Both the position numbers and the translations under genes were made by a program. From contig NZ_JPUF01000047.1 of the NCBI RefSeq assembly GCF_014737315.1, positions 1 through 32,057 on the forward strand: 32,057 nucleotides of DNA, in the 5' to 3' direction. Below, one piece after another: positions 7,472-15,524 of the stretch. The notes under the pieces were generated by a model. That model had not been told where the DNA came from and made no database searches. It was given only the letters and a program-made list of their open reading frames with translations. This DNA is from Treponema zioleckii (lineage in GTDB: Bacteria; Spirochaetota; Spirochaetia; Treponematales; Treponemataceae). The stretch's first letter is position 1; the number at the start of each line of letters is the position of its first letter.

Positions 7472-9634
7472 CTATCGCAAGCACTTTAATACAAAAATAC
7501 TAACATCATCTTCAAGTTCTTTTGAAACGAAGTCTACAAGCGCACTGTAAGTAACTTCCGGGAGCTTTGATGCTGGAAGCGATGTGTTTTCGGTAATGAC
7601 TTTCTGGATTCGGTCTTTACCGAACTGCTCACCTCGAAGCGAGTGCGTGTCTATAAGACCGTCGGTACAAGTTACAAGAATATCTCCAGGATTCATTTTG
7701 ATTTTTTTGACTTTGATGTACGGTGAAATATCTTTTACGAATCCGAGTACGTGTCCTTCTCCCTGAACCTCAATAATGTTGTTGTAAGAACGGTTATAGA
7801 GGAACATTGCCGGAACACCGGCGTTTATGTAATAAACTGTATTTTCGTTAAAATCGATTAAACCAAAAACGCCTTCAAAGAAAATTTCCTTTGGAAGATT
7901 AAAACGAATGAATTTGTTTACTTTTTCAACAAGTAACTTAAAGTCCTTTGTTTCTGCAAGGTAAGTTCGGATAACGGATTTTACGATAACCATACTCATA
8001 CTTGCCGAAATACCCTTTCCGCTCAAATCGCCCATTACGAAAACGTGGCGGTCATCGCTCAGGCGGATAAGGTCTATAAATTCACCACCGATATTGTGGG
8101 CGTGAATCATTATGTTTCCAGTGTCATATCGTTTGTTTTTGATTGGATCCATGTTGCCCTGAATAGATTCGATAATCTGCTCTGACATGTGGATTTCTCG
8201 GTTTACCGTTCCGACAATTGACTGGTTTCCGATATTCTTCATGTAATAACCGAAAACGAAGAAGTATGAATAAAGATTTTCGAAAACTTTCATATCGTAG
8301 TCGGTGTAGATGTTTCCAGCAGCCTTTTGGCCAAGGATAATTACACCCAAAATATGGCGACCTTCGTTCAAAATGATTACTGCGTCCGATTTTGTGGTGC
8401 TGAAGAAGTCCAACAAATCTTTTCTCATTGCTTCGTAGTGATAACCGTTTTCAACAGCAGTTTTGAATACAATTTGGCTGTTCTGGTTCAAAAGTGAATC
8501 GAAAAGCTTGTTGTTGATTTTTACAGTGAGTTTTGAAACATTTGCTTCGTCATAAATTGATTCGAGTTCGTTGTTTCCGTTTTCAATAAGGACTCGGAAG
8601 AAAGACATACCGATGTTGTTGATGAATACGTCGTGAATCTTTTTTACGATTAAGTCTGGGCTTTCACCGAAGTCTACGTTTGCAAGACCTTCTTCAAATT
8701 TGTCGGAATATTGTGTTCCTTTGAATCCTGTATATCTTCTTAAAAATTTCATAATGTAATATGAGGCAGTAACTGCAATCGTAATTATGAAGAAAATATA
8801 CAGATAGAATTTATTCGGGTCTGTTGGATAAATTTTCCAAAGCCGAGGAAAGCAGAATCCTACGAACAATGCAGGGAAAAAATAACCGCAGATTGATTTT
8901 AAAACAATACCTGCGAGAGAAACTACATCGTAAAGGTAATTTTGGAGAAGCGAATGCGTCATAATTACCTGCGCCAATGCAAATGCCGTTATGAATAACG
9001 TTGAGAACATTGGAACACGTCCCATGGCCCGTGTGAGGAGATTTAACCAAATCCATGCTACGATGAGAGAAATCGAGTTGATTACTGTTTTTTGGTGGTC
9101 AAGTCTGCTTTCTCGGTTTTCTGAACGCAAAAGCATGATTATTACGCTCAAAGCCGGAAGAATGAAAGTCAGCAACACATAGTAAAGCTCATACCAGCTG
9201 TACGGAAAGTTGTTAGTGAGCTTTCCTGTAAACAGTGACTTAGCGTCAACTCGCAATCCCAAGAAAGGTGTAATGTTTACTGCCGTAAATTGAGTGAATA
9301 CAATCCAACCACAGCCTGCGAACAAAATCCAATTTATGATTAACGAAATTACCGGGCGTTCGTATTTTGGAAAGAAAATACAATAATTGCAGAATTCAAT
9401 TGCATATGCGCCACTGAGAAGCAATGCAAGTTGCCCTAAAAAGTATGTAAAACGTTCAGGGGCTGTTGCGGCTGACCACGTTGCCACCGCCATTACAAAG
9501 GCCGCGGCGGCAAGTATGGAATTCATCGTGACCAAAGGATTGTTAGTATTTTGGTCACCTGTGCGATGATCCGTGTAGTAAGAAAGCCAAATGAGGAAGC
9601 ATCCCATTGCTAAGTTCAAAACACCGTAAATCAT
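7472..9634 (-). CDS. Multi-pass membrane SpoIIE-type serine phosphatase
   Basis: The 720-aa protein has roughly eight to ten hydrophobic segments in residues 1-305, a GAF-like sensor region (about 320-480) and a C-terminal PPM/SpoIIE phosphatase domain (about 500-720). Metal-binding motifs are intact: FVMGDLSGKG, TCTDGLIDT and LEDDVSIFVLK. The family removes phosphate from STAS antagonists. The neighbouring gene downstream is such an antagonist, 9 nt away, so the substrate is probably that protein. An AGGGG ribosome binding site lies before the ATG. The gene is second in the operon led by another phosphatase. The two phosphatases have different sensory parts, suggesting that two inputs converge on one STAS protein. 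Confidence 0.93.
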   Translation of the reverse strand: MIYGVLNLAMGCFLIWLSYYTDHRTGDQNTNNPLVTMNSILAAAAFVMAVATWSAATAPERFTYFLGQLALLLSGAYAIEFCNYCIFFPKYERPVISLIINWILFAGCGWIVFTQFTAVNITPFLGLRVDAKSLFTGKLTNNFPYSWYELYYVLLTFILPALSVIIMLLRSENRESRLDHQKTVINSISLIVAWIWLNLLTRAMGRVPMFSTLFITAFALAQVIMTHSLLQNYLYDVVSLAGIVLKSICGYFFPALFVGFCFPRLWKIYPTDPNKFYLYIFFIITIAVTASYYIMKFLRRYTGFKGTQYSDKFEEGLANVDFGESPDLIVKKIHDVFINNIGMSFFRVLIENGNNELESIYDEANVSKLTVKINNKLFDSLLNQNSQIVFKTAVENGYHYEAMRKDLLDFFSTTKSDAVIILNEGRHILGVIILGQKAAGNIYTDYDMKVFENLYSYFFVFGYYMKNIGNQSIVGTVNREIHMSEQIIESIQGNMDPIKNKRYDTGNIMIHAHNIGGEFIDLIRLSDDRHVFVMGDLSGKGISASMSMVIVKSVIRTYLAETKDFKLLVEKVNKFIRFNLPKEIFFEGVFGLIDFNENTVYYINAGVPAMFLYNRSYNNIIEVQGEGHVLGFVKDISPYIKVKKIKMNPGDILVTCTDGLIDTHSLRGEQFGKDRIQKVITENTSLPASKLPEVTYSALVDFVSKELEDDVSIFVLKCLR

Positions 9635-9640
9635 AAATTA

Positions 9641-11053
9641 TTACCCCTGAATTTTTGCTACAAGAATCGTTACGTCATCACGGAGCTTCTTGTCTCCGTT
9701 ATAGTCCATTACAAGCTCTACAAGGTCGTCGATAAACTCCTGCGGATCGCTGTCGGCACTTCGTTTGATTCGGTCGGTGTAGAATTCCGTGTCTCCAAGT
9801 TCAACGCCTTCATCGTTCATAACCTCTGAAACACCGTCCGATGCCATCATAATGAGGTCGCCAGAGAAAAGCCTCTGCTCTGCCACCGTAATGTCGCTCT
9901 CGTCCAACGGAATGATACCTACGATTGAGCAGTTCGAAGAAAGCGACTTGATTCTGTGACCGTCCGGAGAGCGGGTTACGATAATCGGGTCTGACATTGA
10001 CGCGTTTACGTAAGTTATTTTCATTTGCTTTGTATCAACAATGCCCATAAAAAGTACCGTGTACTTATCTTGCAAGTGCATGCTCTTGATTGCGGCATCA
10101 ATCGATACTATAAGAGCTGGAAGGTTTTCCTTGTCTTCTTTGATTTTTACTGTGTTCATTACAAAGCCCATTACGAGGGCTGCTGCAAGTCCTTTTCCAG
10201 AAACGTCACCGAGCATGAGGAAAGTTTTGTTTTCATCAATCGGGAGAACTGTGTAGTAGTCACCCGAAACGTTGATGAGTGGCCTAAAATATGCTGCGAG
10301 TTTCATTCGTTTTACGTCTGGCATTGTTTGTGGCAAGAATGAACGTTGTGTATCTGCAAGTTGTTCCCATTCACGCGAAAGCTCGGAAATCTCTGAAAGA
10401 CTCGAAATGATTCGTGCGCGGTTTTGGAAACGGCAGAATTCTTCGTAAAGTTTTGGGAAAATTTCAGTATCAAAAAGGTATGTATATCGGTTAAAGACAT
10501 AAAAATGTTCGCAGTTGTTTACGAAGAAAAATCCTCGTGCGTGTGTGGATTTGCTTATGAGTCCGCCATCGTCACCAAAAAAGAACACTCCGTCTGGCCA
10601 GTCGATTTTGTAGTTGGTTTCAAGTTTTTTTAAAAGTTCACTATTGTCCGTAAGTCTGTTCGGACTGTTGTAGAGTGTATAATTTGCAGCACAGTCAATG
10701 TAAAGCACGGAGCAGTCGGCCTGCAGTTCAAGAATCTCGGATATTACATTGTAAAAGTCTTCAAGGGAATAGCAGAAGCGCAATCGTTTTATAAAGCCTG
10801 TAAAATATGCGGTGGCACCGGTTTGCATTACTTCGGTTTCGATATTTGTTTTTTTGCTTGAATAGACAATCTGGCTTACGATGAGCAAAATCGCAAAAAG
10901 AATCGAAGTTACTACAATAGGAAAGGTGTTCGTGTATGTTTTGTAGTCATTTATTTTTACCTGAGGCGCAAGATACATTGCGACAAAGACAAAAATAAGT
11001 GCGGCTATAAGATTAATTATAACTAACGCAACACGTCTTCGGGCTTTATACAT
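9641..11053 (-). CDS. RsbU/SpoIIE-type phosphatase with two membrane segments
   Basis: The protein is 470 aa long. Two hydrophobic segments (about 10-30 and 42-64) are followed by a region of about 150 residues with no motif I recognise, possibly GAF-like, and then a PPM/SpoIIE phosphatase domain (about 235-470). Catalytic motifs are FLMLGDVSGKG, MMASDGVSE and LRDDVTILVAK. It probably dephosphorylates the STAS protein encoded at 7136-7462. It is the first gene of the three-gene operon, and the next gene starts 6 nt after its stop. AAAGGAG stands just upstream of the ATG. A terminator at 11198-11234 separates it from the RRM gene, so its promoter should lie within about 11067-11197. Confidence 0.93.
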   Translation of the reverse strand: MYKARRRVALVIINLIAALIFVFVAMYLAPQVKINDYKTYTNTFPIVVTSILFAILLIVSQIVYSSKKTNIETEVMQTGATAYFTGFIKRLRFCYSLEDFYNVISEILELQADCSVLYIDCAANYTLYNSPNRLTDNSELLKKLETNYKIDWPDGVFFFGDDGGLISKSTHARGFFFVNNCEHFYVFNRYTYLFDTEIFPKLYEEFCRFQNRARIISSLSEISELSREWEQLADTQRSFLPQTMPDVKRMKLAAYFRPLINVSGDYYTVLPIDENKTFLMLGDVSGKGLAAALVMGFVMNTVKIKEDKENLPALIVSIDAAIKSMHLQDKYTVLFMGIVDTKQMKITYVNASMSDPIIVTRSPDGHRIKSLSSNCSIVGIIPLDESDITVAEQRLFSGDLIMMASDGVSEVMNDEGVELGDTEFYTDRIKRSADSDPQEFIDDLVELVMDYNGDKKLRDDVTILVAKIQG

Positions 11054-11094
11054 TATACACTCCTTTAATAAATGAAATTCATTTTTTTATAGAG

Positions 11095-11146
11095 AATTCT
11101 AAAAAAGTCAATTTTTGAGTTTTTTGGGATACCCTTATATTATTTC
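11095..11146 (+). repeat. AT-rich dispersed repeat, copy related to 11701-11751
   Basis: The segment reads TTCTAAAAAAGTC, then a T-rich centre, then GGGATACCCTTATATT. It aligns along its length with the palindromic repeat at 11701-11751, but its left arm is weaker. Confidence 0.45.
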
Positions 11147-11197
11147 ATATTTTTTGGATTTTTAGAAATTTTTATCTTAAATATCGGCAGAAAATGC

Positions 11198-11234
11198 AAA
11201 AAAAAACAGATTCCAGTATATGAAATCTGTTTTT
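11198..11234 (-). terminator. Intrinsic terminator of the RRM gene
   Basis: AAAAACAGATT (11202-11212) pairs perfectly with AATCTGTTTTT (11224-11234) across an 11-nt loop. On the minus strand a run of nine T follows the stem (A run at 11198-11206). It ends transcription of the RRM gene and isolates the phosphatase operon. It could also act on the other strand, though no convergent gene needs it. Confidence 0.8.
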
Positions 11235-11282
11235 ATGAATTAAAGATGTCTCGAAAAACTCTGTTAGTTTTCCGAAGTTCCC

Positions 11283-11645
11283 TTAATATTCGTTGTCGTT
11301 TTTGCGTGCGGAACGACGGTTTTGGAATGGCCTTGAAGTTCTGCGTGCAAAATTGTCGTCACCATCGTTTGATTCTTCATTTCTGAATCTAGGTGTACGT
11401 TTTTTGTCAACGGCTTCGTTCACTCTGACTTTTCGTCCGTCTATTTCTTTTCCGTTGAGAGAAGAAATTGCGGATGTGGCAGAAACGTCGTCAGGCATCT
11501 CTACGAATCCGAATCCTTTTGACATTTCGGTGAATTTGTCTTTGATGATTGTTGCACTTGCAACTTCGCCGTACTCTCCGAAAATCGAACTCAATCGCTC
11601 TTCGGTTGTGGAAAAACTTAAATTTCCAATGTAGATTTTTTTCAT
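11283..11645 (-). CDS. RRM-type RNA-binding protein
   Basis: The 120-aa protein has one RNA recognition motif domain (residues 2-80) with RNP2 (IYIGNL) and RNP1 (KGFGFVEM) intact. A basic, Arg/Asn-rich tail follows. Similar small RRM proteins in bacteria and cyanobacteria bind single-stranded RNA and some are cold-induced; the targets here are unknown. An AAGGAA ribosome binding site precedes the ATG. The gene is monocistronic, bounded downstream by a strong terminator. It is divergent from the hemerythrin gene. Confidence 0.93.
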   Translation of the reverse strand: MKKIYIGNLSFSTTEERLSSIFGEYGEVASATIIKDKFTEMSKGFGFVEMPDDVSATSAISSLNGKEIDGRKVRVNEAVDKKRTPRFRNEESNDGDDNFARRTSRPFQNRRSARKNDNEY

Positions 11646-11700
11646 AAAATTCCTTGCTAAAAAGCTGTTTGATATTATATAGGAAAGAATTGATTTATGA

Positions 11701-11751
11701 CATCTCTAAAAACATCCAAATTTTAAGTTTTTCGAGATGCCCTATATTTTT
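11701..11751 (+). repeat. Dispersed AT-rich palindromic repeat, best copy
   Basis: CATCTCTAAAAAC (11701-11713) and GTTTTTCGAGATG (11727-11739) form a 13-bp inverted repeat with one mismatch. It is followed by CCCTATATTTTT and then the promoter of the hemerythrin gene. Related segments occur near 11095-11146 and 14255-14294, and weaker ones near 1711 and 30124. Confidence 0.6.
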
Positions 11752-11757
11752 ACTTTG

Positions 11758-11766
11758 TGATATAAT
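11758..11766 (+). promoter_or_regulatory. Extended -10 of the hemerythrin gene
   Basis: TGATATAAT gives a perfect extended -10, with the hexamer at 11761-11766. The ATG begins at 11777, only 10 nt after the hexamer, and no ribosome binding site intervenes. The mRNA is probably leaderless or nearly so. No good -35 is visible. Confidence 0.65.
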
Positions 11767-11776
11767 CTTTTGTATT

Positions 11777-12247
11777 ATGAATTTGAAGACTTCTATGATT
11801 CAGTCAACTGAAAAAACTGATTTTATAAAATGGAATCCAAGCTACAAAACAGGAATTCCTGTTATTGACGAGCAGCATGAGCATCTTGTTAACTTGTGCA
11901 ATGATTTTTATAAAAATCTGCTTACGAATAAGGGTACGGACGAATACAAAAAACTGGTAAAGGAAACGCTTGATACTTGCGTAAAGTATGCTGCAACCCA
12001 CTTCCAGGAAGAAGAAAAACTTATGATTGCTTCAAACTTTTCTGGTTACAATGAACACAAACATTCGCATGATGTGTTCAAGGAAAAGTGTCAGGACACT
12101 TGTTTTAATATTGACGATATTTCGGTTGCGGAAGCAATAAAATTTGCAAAATTTTTGTACGAGTGGATTCATAATCACATTGCGCACGAAGACAAACTTT
12201 ATATTCCGACGCTAAAAAAATTCTTACAGGAGCGGGCAAGTAAATAG
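11777..12247 (+). CDS. Bacteriohemerythrin
   Basis: This is a hemerythrin-like diiron protein of 156 aa from ATG 11777. Iron-ligand motifs are visible: PVIDEQHEHL (His, plus nearby residues), HFQEEEKLM, HKHSHDVF and HNHIAHEDKLY. The family binds oxygen reversibly and in anaerobes is thought to serve in oxygen sensing, storage or detoxification. The start at 11777 follows a perfect extended -10 by 10 nt. An internal ATG at 11795 is possible; the open frame also extends upstream to 11654, but that would run through the promoter and repeat. Hsp33 starts 3 nt after the stop, so the two are probably co-transcribed, which fits a joint role in oxidative stress. Confidence 0.93.
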   Translation: MNLKTSMIQSTEKTDFIKWNPSYKTGIPVIDEQHEHLVNLCNDFYKNLLTNKGTDEYKKLVKETLDTCVKYAATHFQEEEKLMIASNFSGYNEHKHSHDVFKEKCQDTCFNIDDISVAEAIKFAKFLYEWIHNHIAHEDKLYIPTLKKFLQERASK

Positions 12248-12250
12248 TTT

Positions 12251-13225
12251 ATGATAAAGGCTGAAATTAAAGATACAGAACTTTTAAAACATCTTGATTC
12301 AATTCATAAAGATGAGATGGATATTTTTCTTATGGCGGACGGCGAGTTTCGTGGGGCTTTTTTGAACGGTACCCGGCTCGTGAACCAAATGCGTGCCCAG
12401 CACAATCTGGGGATTCTTGAAACTCTTGTTCTCGGACAAGCCGCTTTGTGTGCAGCCTTGCTGATTCCTACGATGAAAGGTCGCGAGCACATGACTTTTA
12501 GGTACGATACAAACGGGCCTGCCGCGGGATTTAGCGTTGAGGCAGATTCAACGGGATATGTCCGCGGATTTTTGCTTCAAAATCATATTCCGTTGGACAA
12601 ACCGCTCGAAAGCTGGGATTTGGAGCCTTTTTTGGGCGACGGAACTGTTACGGTTTCTAGAATTGGCGAAGGAATGAAACAGCCACAGGTTGGAACTGTC
12701 GAAATTATGTACAAAAATATCGCAAAAGATTTGGCTTGGTATTTTGCACAGTCTGAACAACTTCATACCGCATTCAACACCAGCATTCAGTTTGACAAGC
12801 AAGGGCGCGTAATTGGTGCCGGAGGAATGTTCTTGCAGCATATTCCGTCAACTGGCGGAAAAATTGCAAAAAAATCCGGTGAAGATGAGACTGAGCAGCT
12901 TTCGCGTGAAGAAAAAGAAAAACGACTCATTCAAAAAGTTGAGAATGCTTTTACGGCAATGCCGTCGATTGGAAACTGGTTTGCCGAAGGCGGAAATATG
13001 CGTGATGCCGTAATGGGGCTTTTCCGCGAGTTTAAGCCAACGATTGTTCTTGACAGAGAAATCATATTTGATTGTCCGTGCAATCAAGAATATTATGCGA
13101 ACCAAATAAAACATCTTCCAAAAAAAGAAGTGGAGGATATTCTTGCAAGCGATGAGGAAACTCTCGAAATCATTTGTCATAATTGTGGTTCGGTTTATAA
13201 AATTCCAAAGGACATGCTTCGCTAA
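12251..13225 (+). CDS. hslO: Hsp33 redox-regulated chaperone
   Basis: The 324-aa protein matches Hsp33 along its length. The N-terminal substrate-binding domain contains GEFRGAFLNGTRLVNQM. The C-terminal redox switch has CPC and CHNC, the four zinc-binding cysteines whose oxidation activates the holdase. Hsp33 protects unfolded proteins during combined oxidative and heat stress. A charged insert around residues 205-220 is a little longer than I expect. It starts 3 nt after the hemerythrin stop, and its stop TAA runs directly into the ATG of the next gene (TAAATG), indicating an operon with translational coupling. Confidence 0.95.
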   Translation: MIKAEIKDTELLKHLDSIHKDEMDIFLMADGEFRGAFLNGTRLVNQMRAQHNLGILETLVLGQAALCAALLIPTMKGREHMTFRYDTNGPAAGFSVEADSTGYVRGFLLQNHIPLDKPLESWDLEPFLGDGTVTVSRIGEGMKQPQVGTVEIMYKNIAKDLAWYFAQSEQLHTAFNTSIQFDKQGRVIGAGGMFLQHIPSTGGKIAKKSGEDETEQLSREEKEKRLIQKVENAFTAMPSIGNWFAEGGNMRDAVMGLFREFKPTIVLDREIIFDCPCNQEYYANQIKHLPKKEVEDILASDEETLEIICHNCGSVYKIPKDMLR

Positions 13226-14248
13226 ATGACTCTTGTAATTGGAGGAGCTTTTTCAGGCAGGCACGATTTTGTTTTTTCTCATTTTAAGAAAGAAGATTGC
13301 TACGAAATTTCTTCGGAAGATGTTAGGGAGTTTTTTGAAGAACAGTCTCGCGCGCAGTCTGGAACTGTCGTGCCTTCAAAAGTTTGTGAGAGAATTTCTT
13401 CGTTCAAGGTTGTTATTGCGACCGAAGCTGGCTGTGGCATTATTCCCCTGTCAACGGCTGAGCGCAACAGCCGTGAAGCCAACGGTCGTCTTAATTGTGC
13501 CCTTTCAGGGATTGCCAAAAATGTAATTTTGATGACTGCGGGAATCCCGCAATTTATAAAAGGCAAACTTTCGTCGTTTGATAATTTGTCTTGTGAGAAA
13601 AATTTTTATGCCGTTGTTTTTAGGCATGGTCAGACAATTTCTAATGTTCTTCGCCGTTTTGCAGGCGGACTTTCGGACGTGTCGCTTAATGAAACGGGAA
13701 TTTTGCAGGCGGAAAACGTGCATAAAACTTTGCTGGCTCTTTTTGGCGGATTTCAGAAGAACGTAAAAAATCAGATTTTAAATTCAAAAAAAGTTTTTGT
13801 TTCTCCGATGGCGCGGGCATTAAAAACCGCTGAAATAATTTTTCCTGACTCAGAAATAGAAGTGGTCGAAGATTTTCGGGAAATGCGAATGGGACTTTTT
13901 GAGAATATGAGCCATGAGGAACTCTCCTTGGGAATGTTTGCAGATGGCTCAAAATCAAAGGAAAATGCACAGATTTATCAGAACTGGCTAGATTCAAAGG
14001 GGGCTCTCCCTGCCCCTTCATCAAAAGAATTTCCTGGTGAATCAATCAAAACTTTTACAGAGCGAGTTTGCAAGGCTTTTCGGAAACTTATTGATTCAAG
14101 TTCAAGTGAGGAGATTCCGATTGTTGTTGCGCACGGTGGAGTTCAAATGGCAATTTGCTACAATTTTTTTGCTGGCGGAAAATTGTATCCGTATTTTTCT
14201 TGGCAGAGCGACAATGCCGCTTTTAGGTTCGGCGAAATCCTAACTTAA
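13226..14248 (+). CDS. Degenerate CobU-like domain fused to CobC-like histidine phosphatase
   Basis: The 340-aa protein has two parts. Residues 1-114 resemble CobU (adenosylcobinamide kinase/guanylyltransferase): LVIGGAFSGRH at the P-loop, then TEAGCGIIP, and GRLNCALSGIAKNVILMTAGIP near the end. The P-loop lacks the usual Lys (SGRH instead of SGKS). Roughly 60 residues that normally carry the guanylylated His are missing, so kinase activity is doubtful. Residues 127-340 are a histidine-phosphatase domain with RHGQT (His134), a conserved Glu in REMRMGLFE and a second His in AHGGVQ, as in CobC alpha-ribazole phosphatase. Both halves belong to lower-ligand loop assembly in cobalamin synthesis. 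No other cobalamin genes are in the window. It is translationally coupled to hslO. Confidence 0.85.
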   Translation: MTLVIGGAFSGRHDFVFSHFKKEDCYEISSEDVREFFEEQSRAQSGTVVPSKVCERISSFKVVIATEAGCGIIPLSTAERNSREANGRLNCALSGIAKNVILMTAGIPQFIKGKLSSFDNLSCEKNFYAVVFRHGQTISNVLRRFAGGLSDVSLNETGILQAENVHKTLLALFGGFQKNVKNQILNSKKVFVSPMARALKTAEIIFPDSEIEVVEDFREMRMGLFENMSHEELSLGMFADGSKSKENAQIYQNWLDSKGALPAPSSKEFPGESIKTFTERVCKAFRKLIDSSSSEEIPIVVAHGGVQMAICYNFFAGGKLYPYFSWQSDNAAFRFGEILT

Positions 14249-14254
14249 AACAAG

Positions 14255-14294
14255 ACGGCTCTAAAAACTGAAATTTTTAGCATTGCCTTATATT
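14255..14294 (+). repeat. AT-rich dispersed repeat, short copy
   Basis: GGCTCTAAAAACTGAAA, TTTTTAGCATTGCC and TTATATTTT align with the repeat at 11701-11751, but the centre is shorter and the arms less perfect. It lies downstream of the CobU/CobC gene and before the DAHP synthase promoter. Confidence 0.4.
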
Positions 14295-14373
14295 TTCTGT
14301 ATTTTAAACCTAGCAAAACAATCATTTTAGAAAACTTTTAACCTCGTAGAGATTCCCTAAAGAAAATCATTTG

Positions 14374-14382
14374 TGATAAAAT
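14374..14382 (+). promoter_or_regulatory. Extended -10 of DAHP synthase
   Basis: TGATAAAAT gives an extended -10 with hexamer TAAAAT at 14377-14382. The gene has a normal leader of about 39 nt and a clear AAGGAG (14412-14417) 10 nt before the ATG. Confidence 0.5.
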
Positions 14383-14427
14383 GCTGTATCTATGTAAAGA
14401 AACCATGCAATAAGGAGATTTTTTAAA

Positions 14428-15462
14428 ATGGACATGCAGATGAATTTCGTGAGAAAACTTCCAGTTCCAAAAGAGCTGAAAGAACAATTCCCGCTTGGTG
14501 AGGAAGTAAAAAAAATCAAAGAAGAGAGAGACGAAATCATAAAAAACATTTTTGAAGGAAAAGACAATCGCTTTCTTCTTATCATCGGTCCATGTTCTGC
14601 TGATAACGAAACTGCTGTTCTTGATTACATGAACAGACTTGTTAAGGTTCAGGAAAAAGTTAAGGATAAAATTTTCATCATTCCGAGAGTTTATACAAAC
14701 AAACCTCGCACAAAGGGAACTGGCTACAAAGGAATGTTGCATCAGCCTGACCCAGAAAAGGCCGAGGATATGCTTGCAGGAATCATCGCAATCCGCGAAA
14801 TGCATACTCGTGTTGTAAAAGAAACTGGTTTTACCTGTGCCGAGGAAATGCTTTATCCTTCAAATCACCGTTATCTTTCTGATCTCCTGGCTTATGTTGC
14901 GATTGGTGCTCGTTCTGTTGAAGACCAGCTTCACAGAATGGTTGCGAGCGGTGTCGGAATTCCTGTCGGAATGAAAAATCCTACTTCTGGCGACATTTCA
15001 GTTATGATGAATTCGATTACAGCTGCGCAGGCTCATCAAAAATTCCTTTACCGTGGTTGGGAAGTTACGACAGAGGGAAATCCTCTCGCACATGCGATTT
15101 TGCGTGGGTATGTTGACGCGCACGGAAGAAGTCATGCGAACTATCACTATGAGGATATTCGAAACCTTGTGGATTGCTACGCAAAAGAAAATCTCAAAAA
15201 TCCTGCGTTAATCGTTGATTGCAACCATGCTAATTCTGGAAAGAAATATCTTGAGCAGATTCGAATTGCAAAAGACGTTATTCACAGTTGTCATGTTTCT
15301 GATGACATTAAAAAAATTGTAAAGGGCTTGATGATTGAAAGCTACATCGAAGATGGCGCGCAGGCAATTGGCGATGGCGTTTACGGAAAATCAATCACAG
15401 ACCCATGTTTGGGCTGGGAAAAAAGCGAAAGATTGATTCTTGATTTGGCTGAGATTCTTTAA
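14428..15462 (+). CDS. aroF: 3-deoxy-7-phosphoheptulonate (DAHP) synthase
   Basis: The 344-aa protein is a class I, AroF/G/H-type DAHP synthase. It condenses phosphoenolpyruvate with erythrose 4-phosphate, the first step of aromatic amino acid synthesis. Visible motifs are LLIIGPCSADN, PRVYTNKPRTKGTGYKG (PEP binding), GARSVEDQLHR, GMKNPTSGD and DCNHANSGKK (metal His). The length is normal for the class. AAGGAG stands 10 nt upstream of the ATG, and the gene has its own extended -10 promoter. It appears monocistronic and is closed by a strong terminator. The exact paralogue letter cannot be settled, and no leader peptide or attenuator is apparent. Confidence 0.95.
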   Translation: MDMQMNFVRKLPVPKELKEQFPLGEEVKKIKEERDEIIKNIFEGKDNRFLLIIGPCSADNETAVLDYMNRLVKVQEKVKDKIFIIPRVYTNKPRTKGTGYKGMLHQPDPEKAEDMLAGIIAIREMHTRVVKETGFTCAEEMLYPSNHRYLSDLLAYVAIGARSVEDQLHRMVASGVGIPVGMKNPTSGDISVMMNSITAAQAHQKFLYRGWEVTTEGNPLAHAILRGYVDAHGRSHANYHYEDIRNLVDCYAKENLKNPALIVDCNHANSGKKYLEQIRIAKDVIHSCHVSDDIKKIVKGLMIESYIEDGAQAIGDGVYGKSITDPCLGWEKSERLILDLAEIL

Positions 15463-15476
15463 GTAAAATTTTCTGT

Positions 15477-15524
15477 AAAAAGAGTGCTGGTAAGCGCAAA
15501 GCGTGGTTCGGCACTCTTTTTTTT
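15477..15524. terminator. Bidirectional intrinsic terminator
   Basis: AAAAAGAGTGC (15477-15487) pairs perfectly with GCACTCTTTTT (15511-15521), and T or A tracts flank both sides. It lies between the convergent DAHP synthase and lipase genes and overlaps the lipase stop codon, so it probably serves both. Confidence 0.85.

Noticed and set aside
11654-11776. Upstream extension of the hemerythrin frame
   Set aside because: It crosses a palindromic repeat and the -10 box; the protein family begins near the ATG at 11777.
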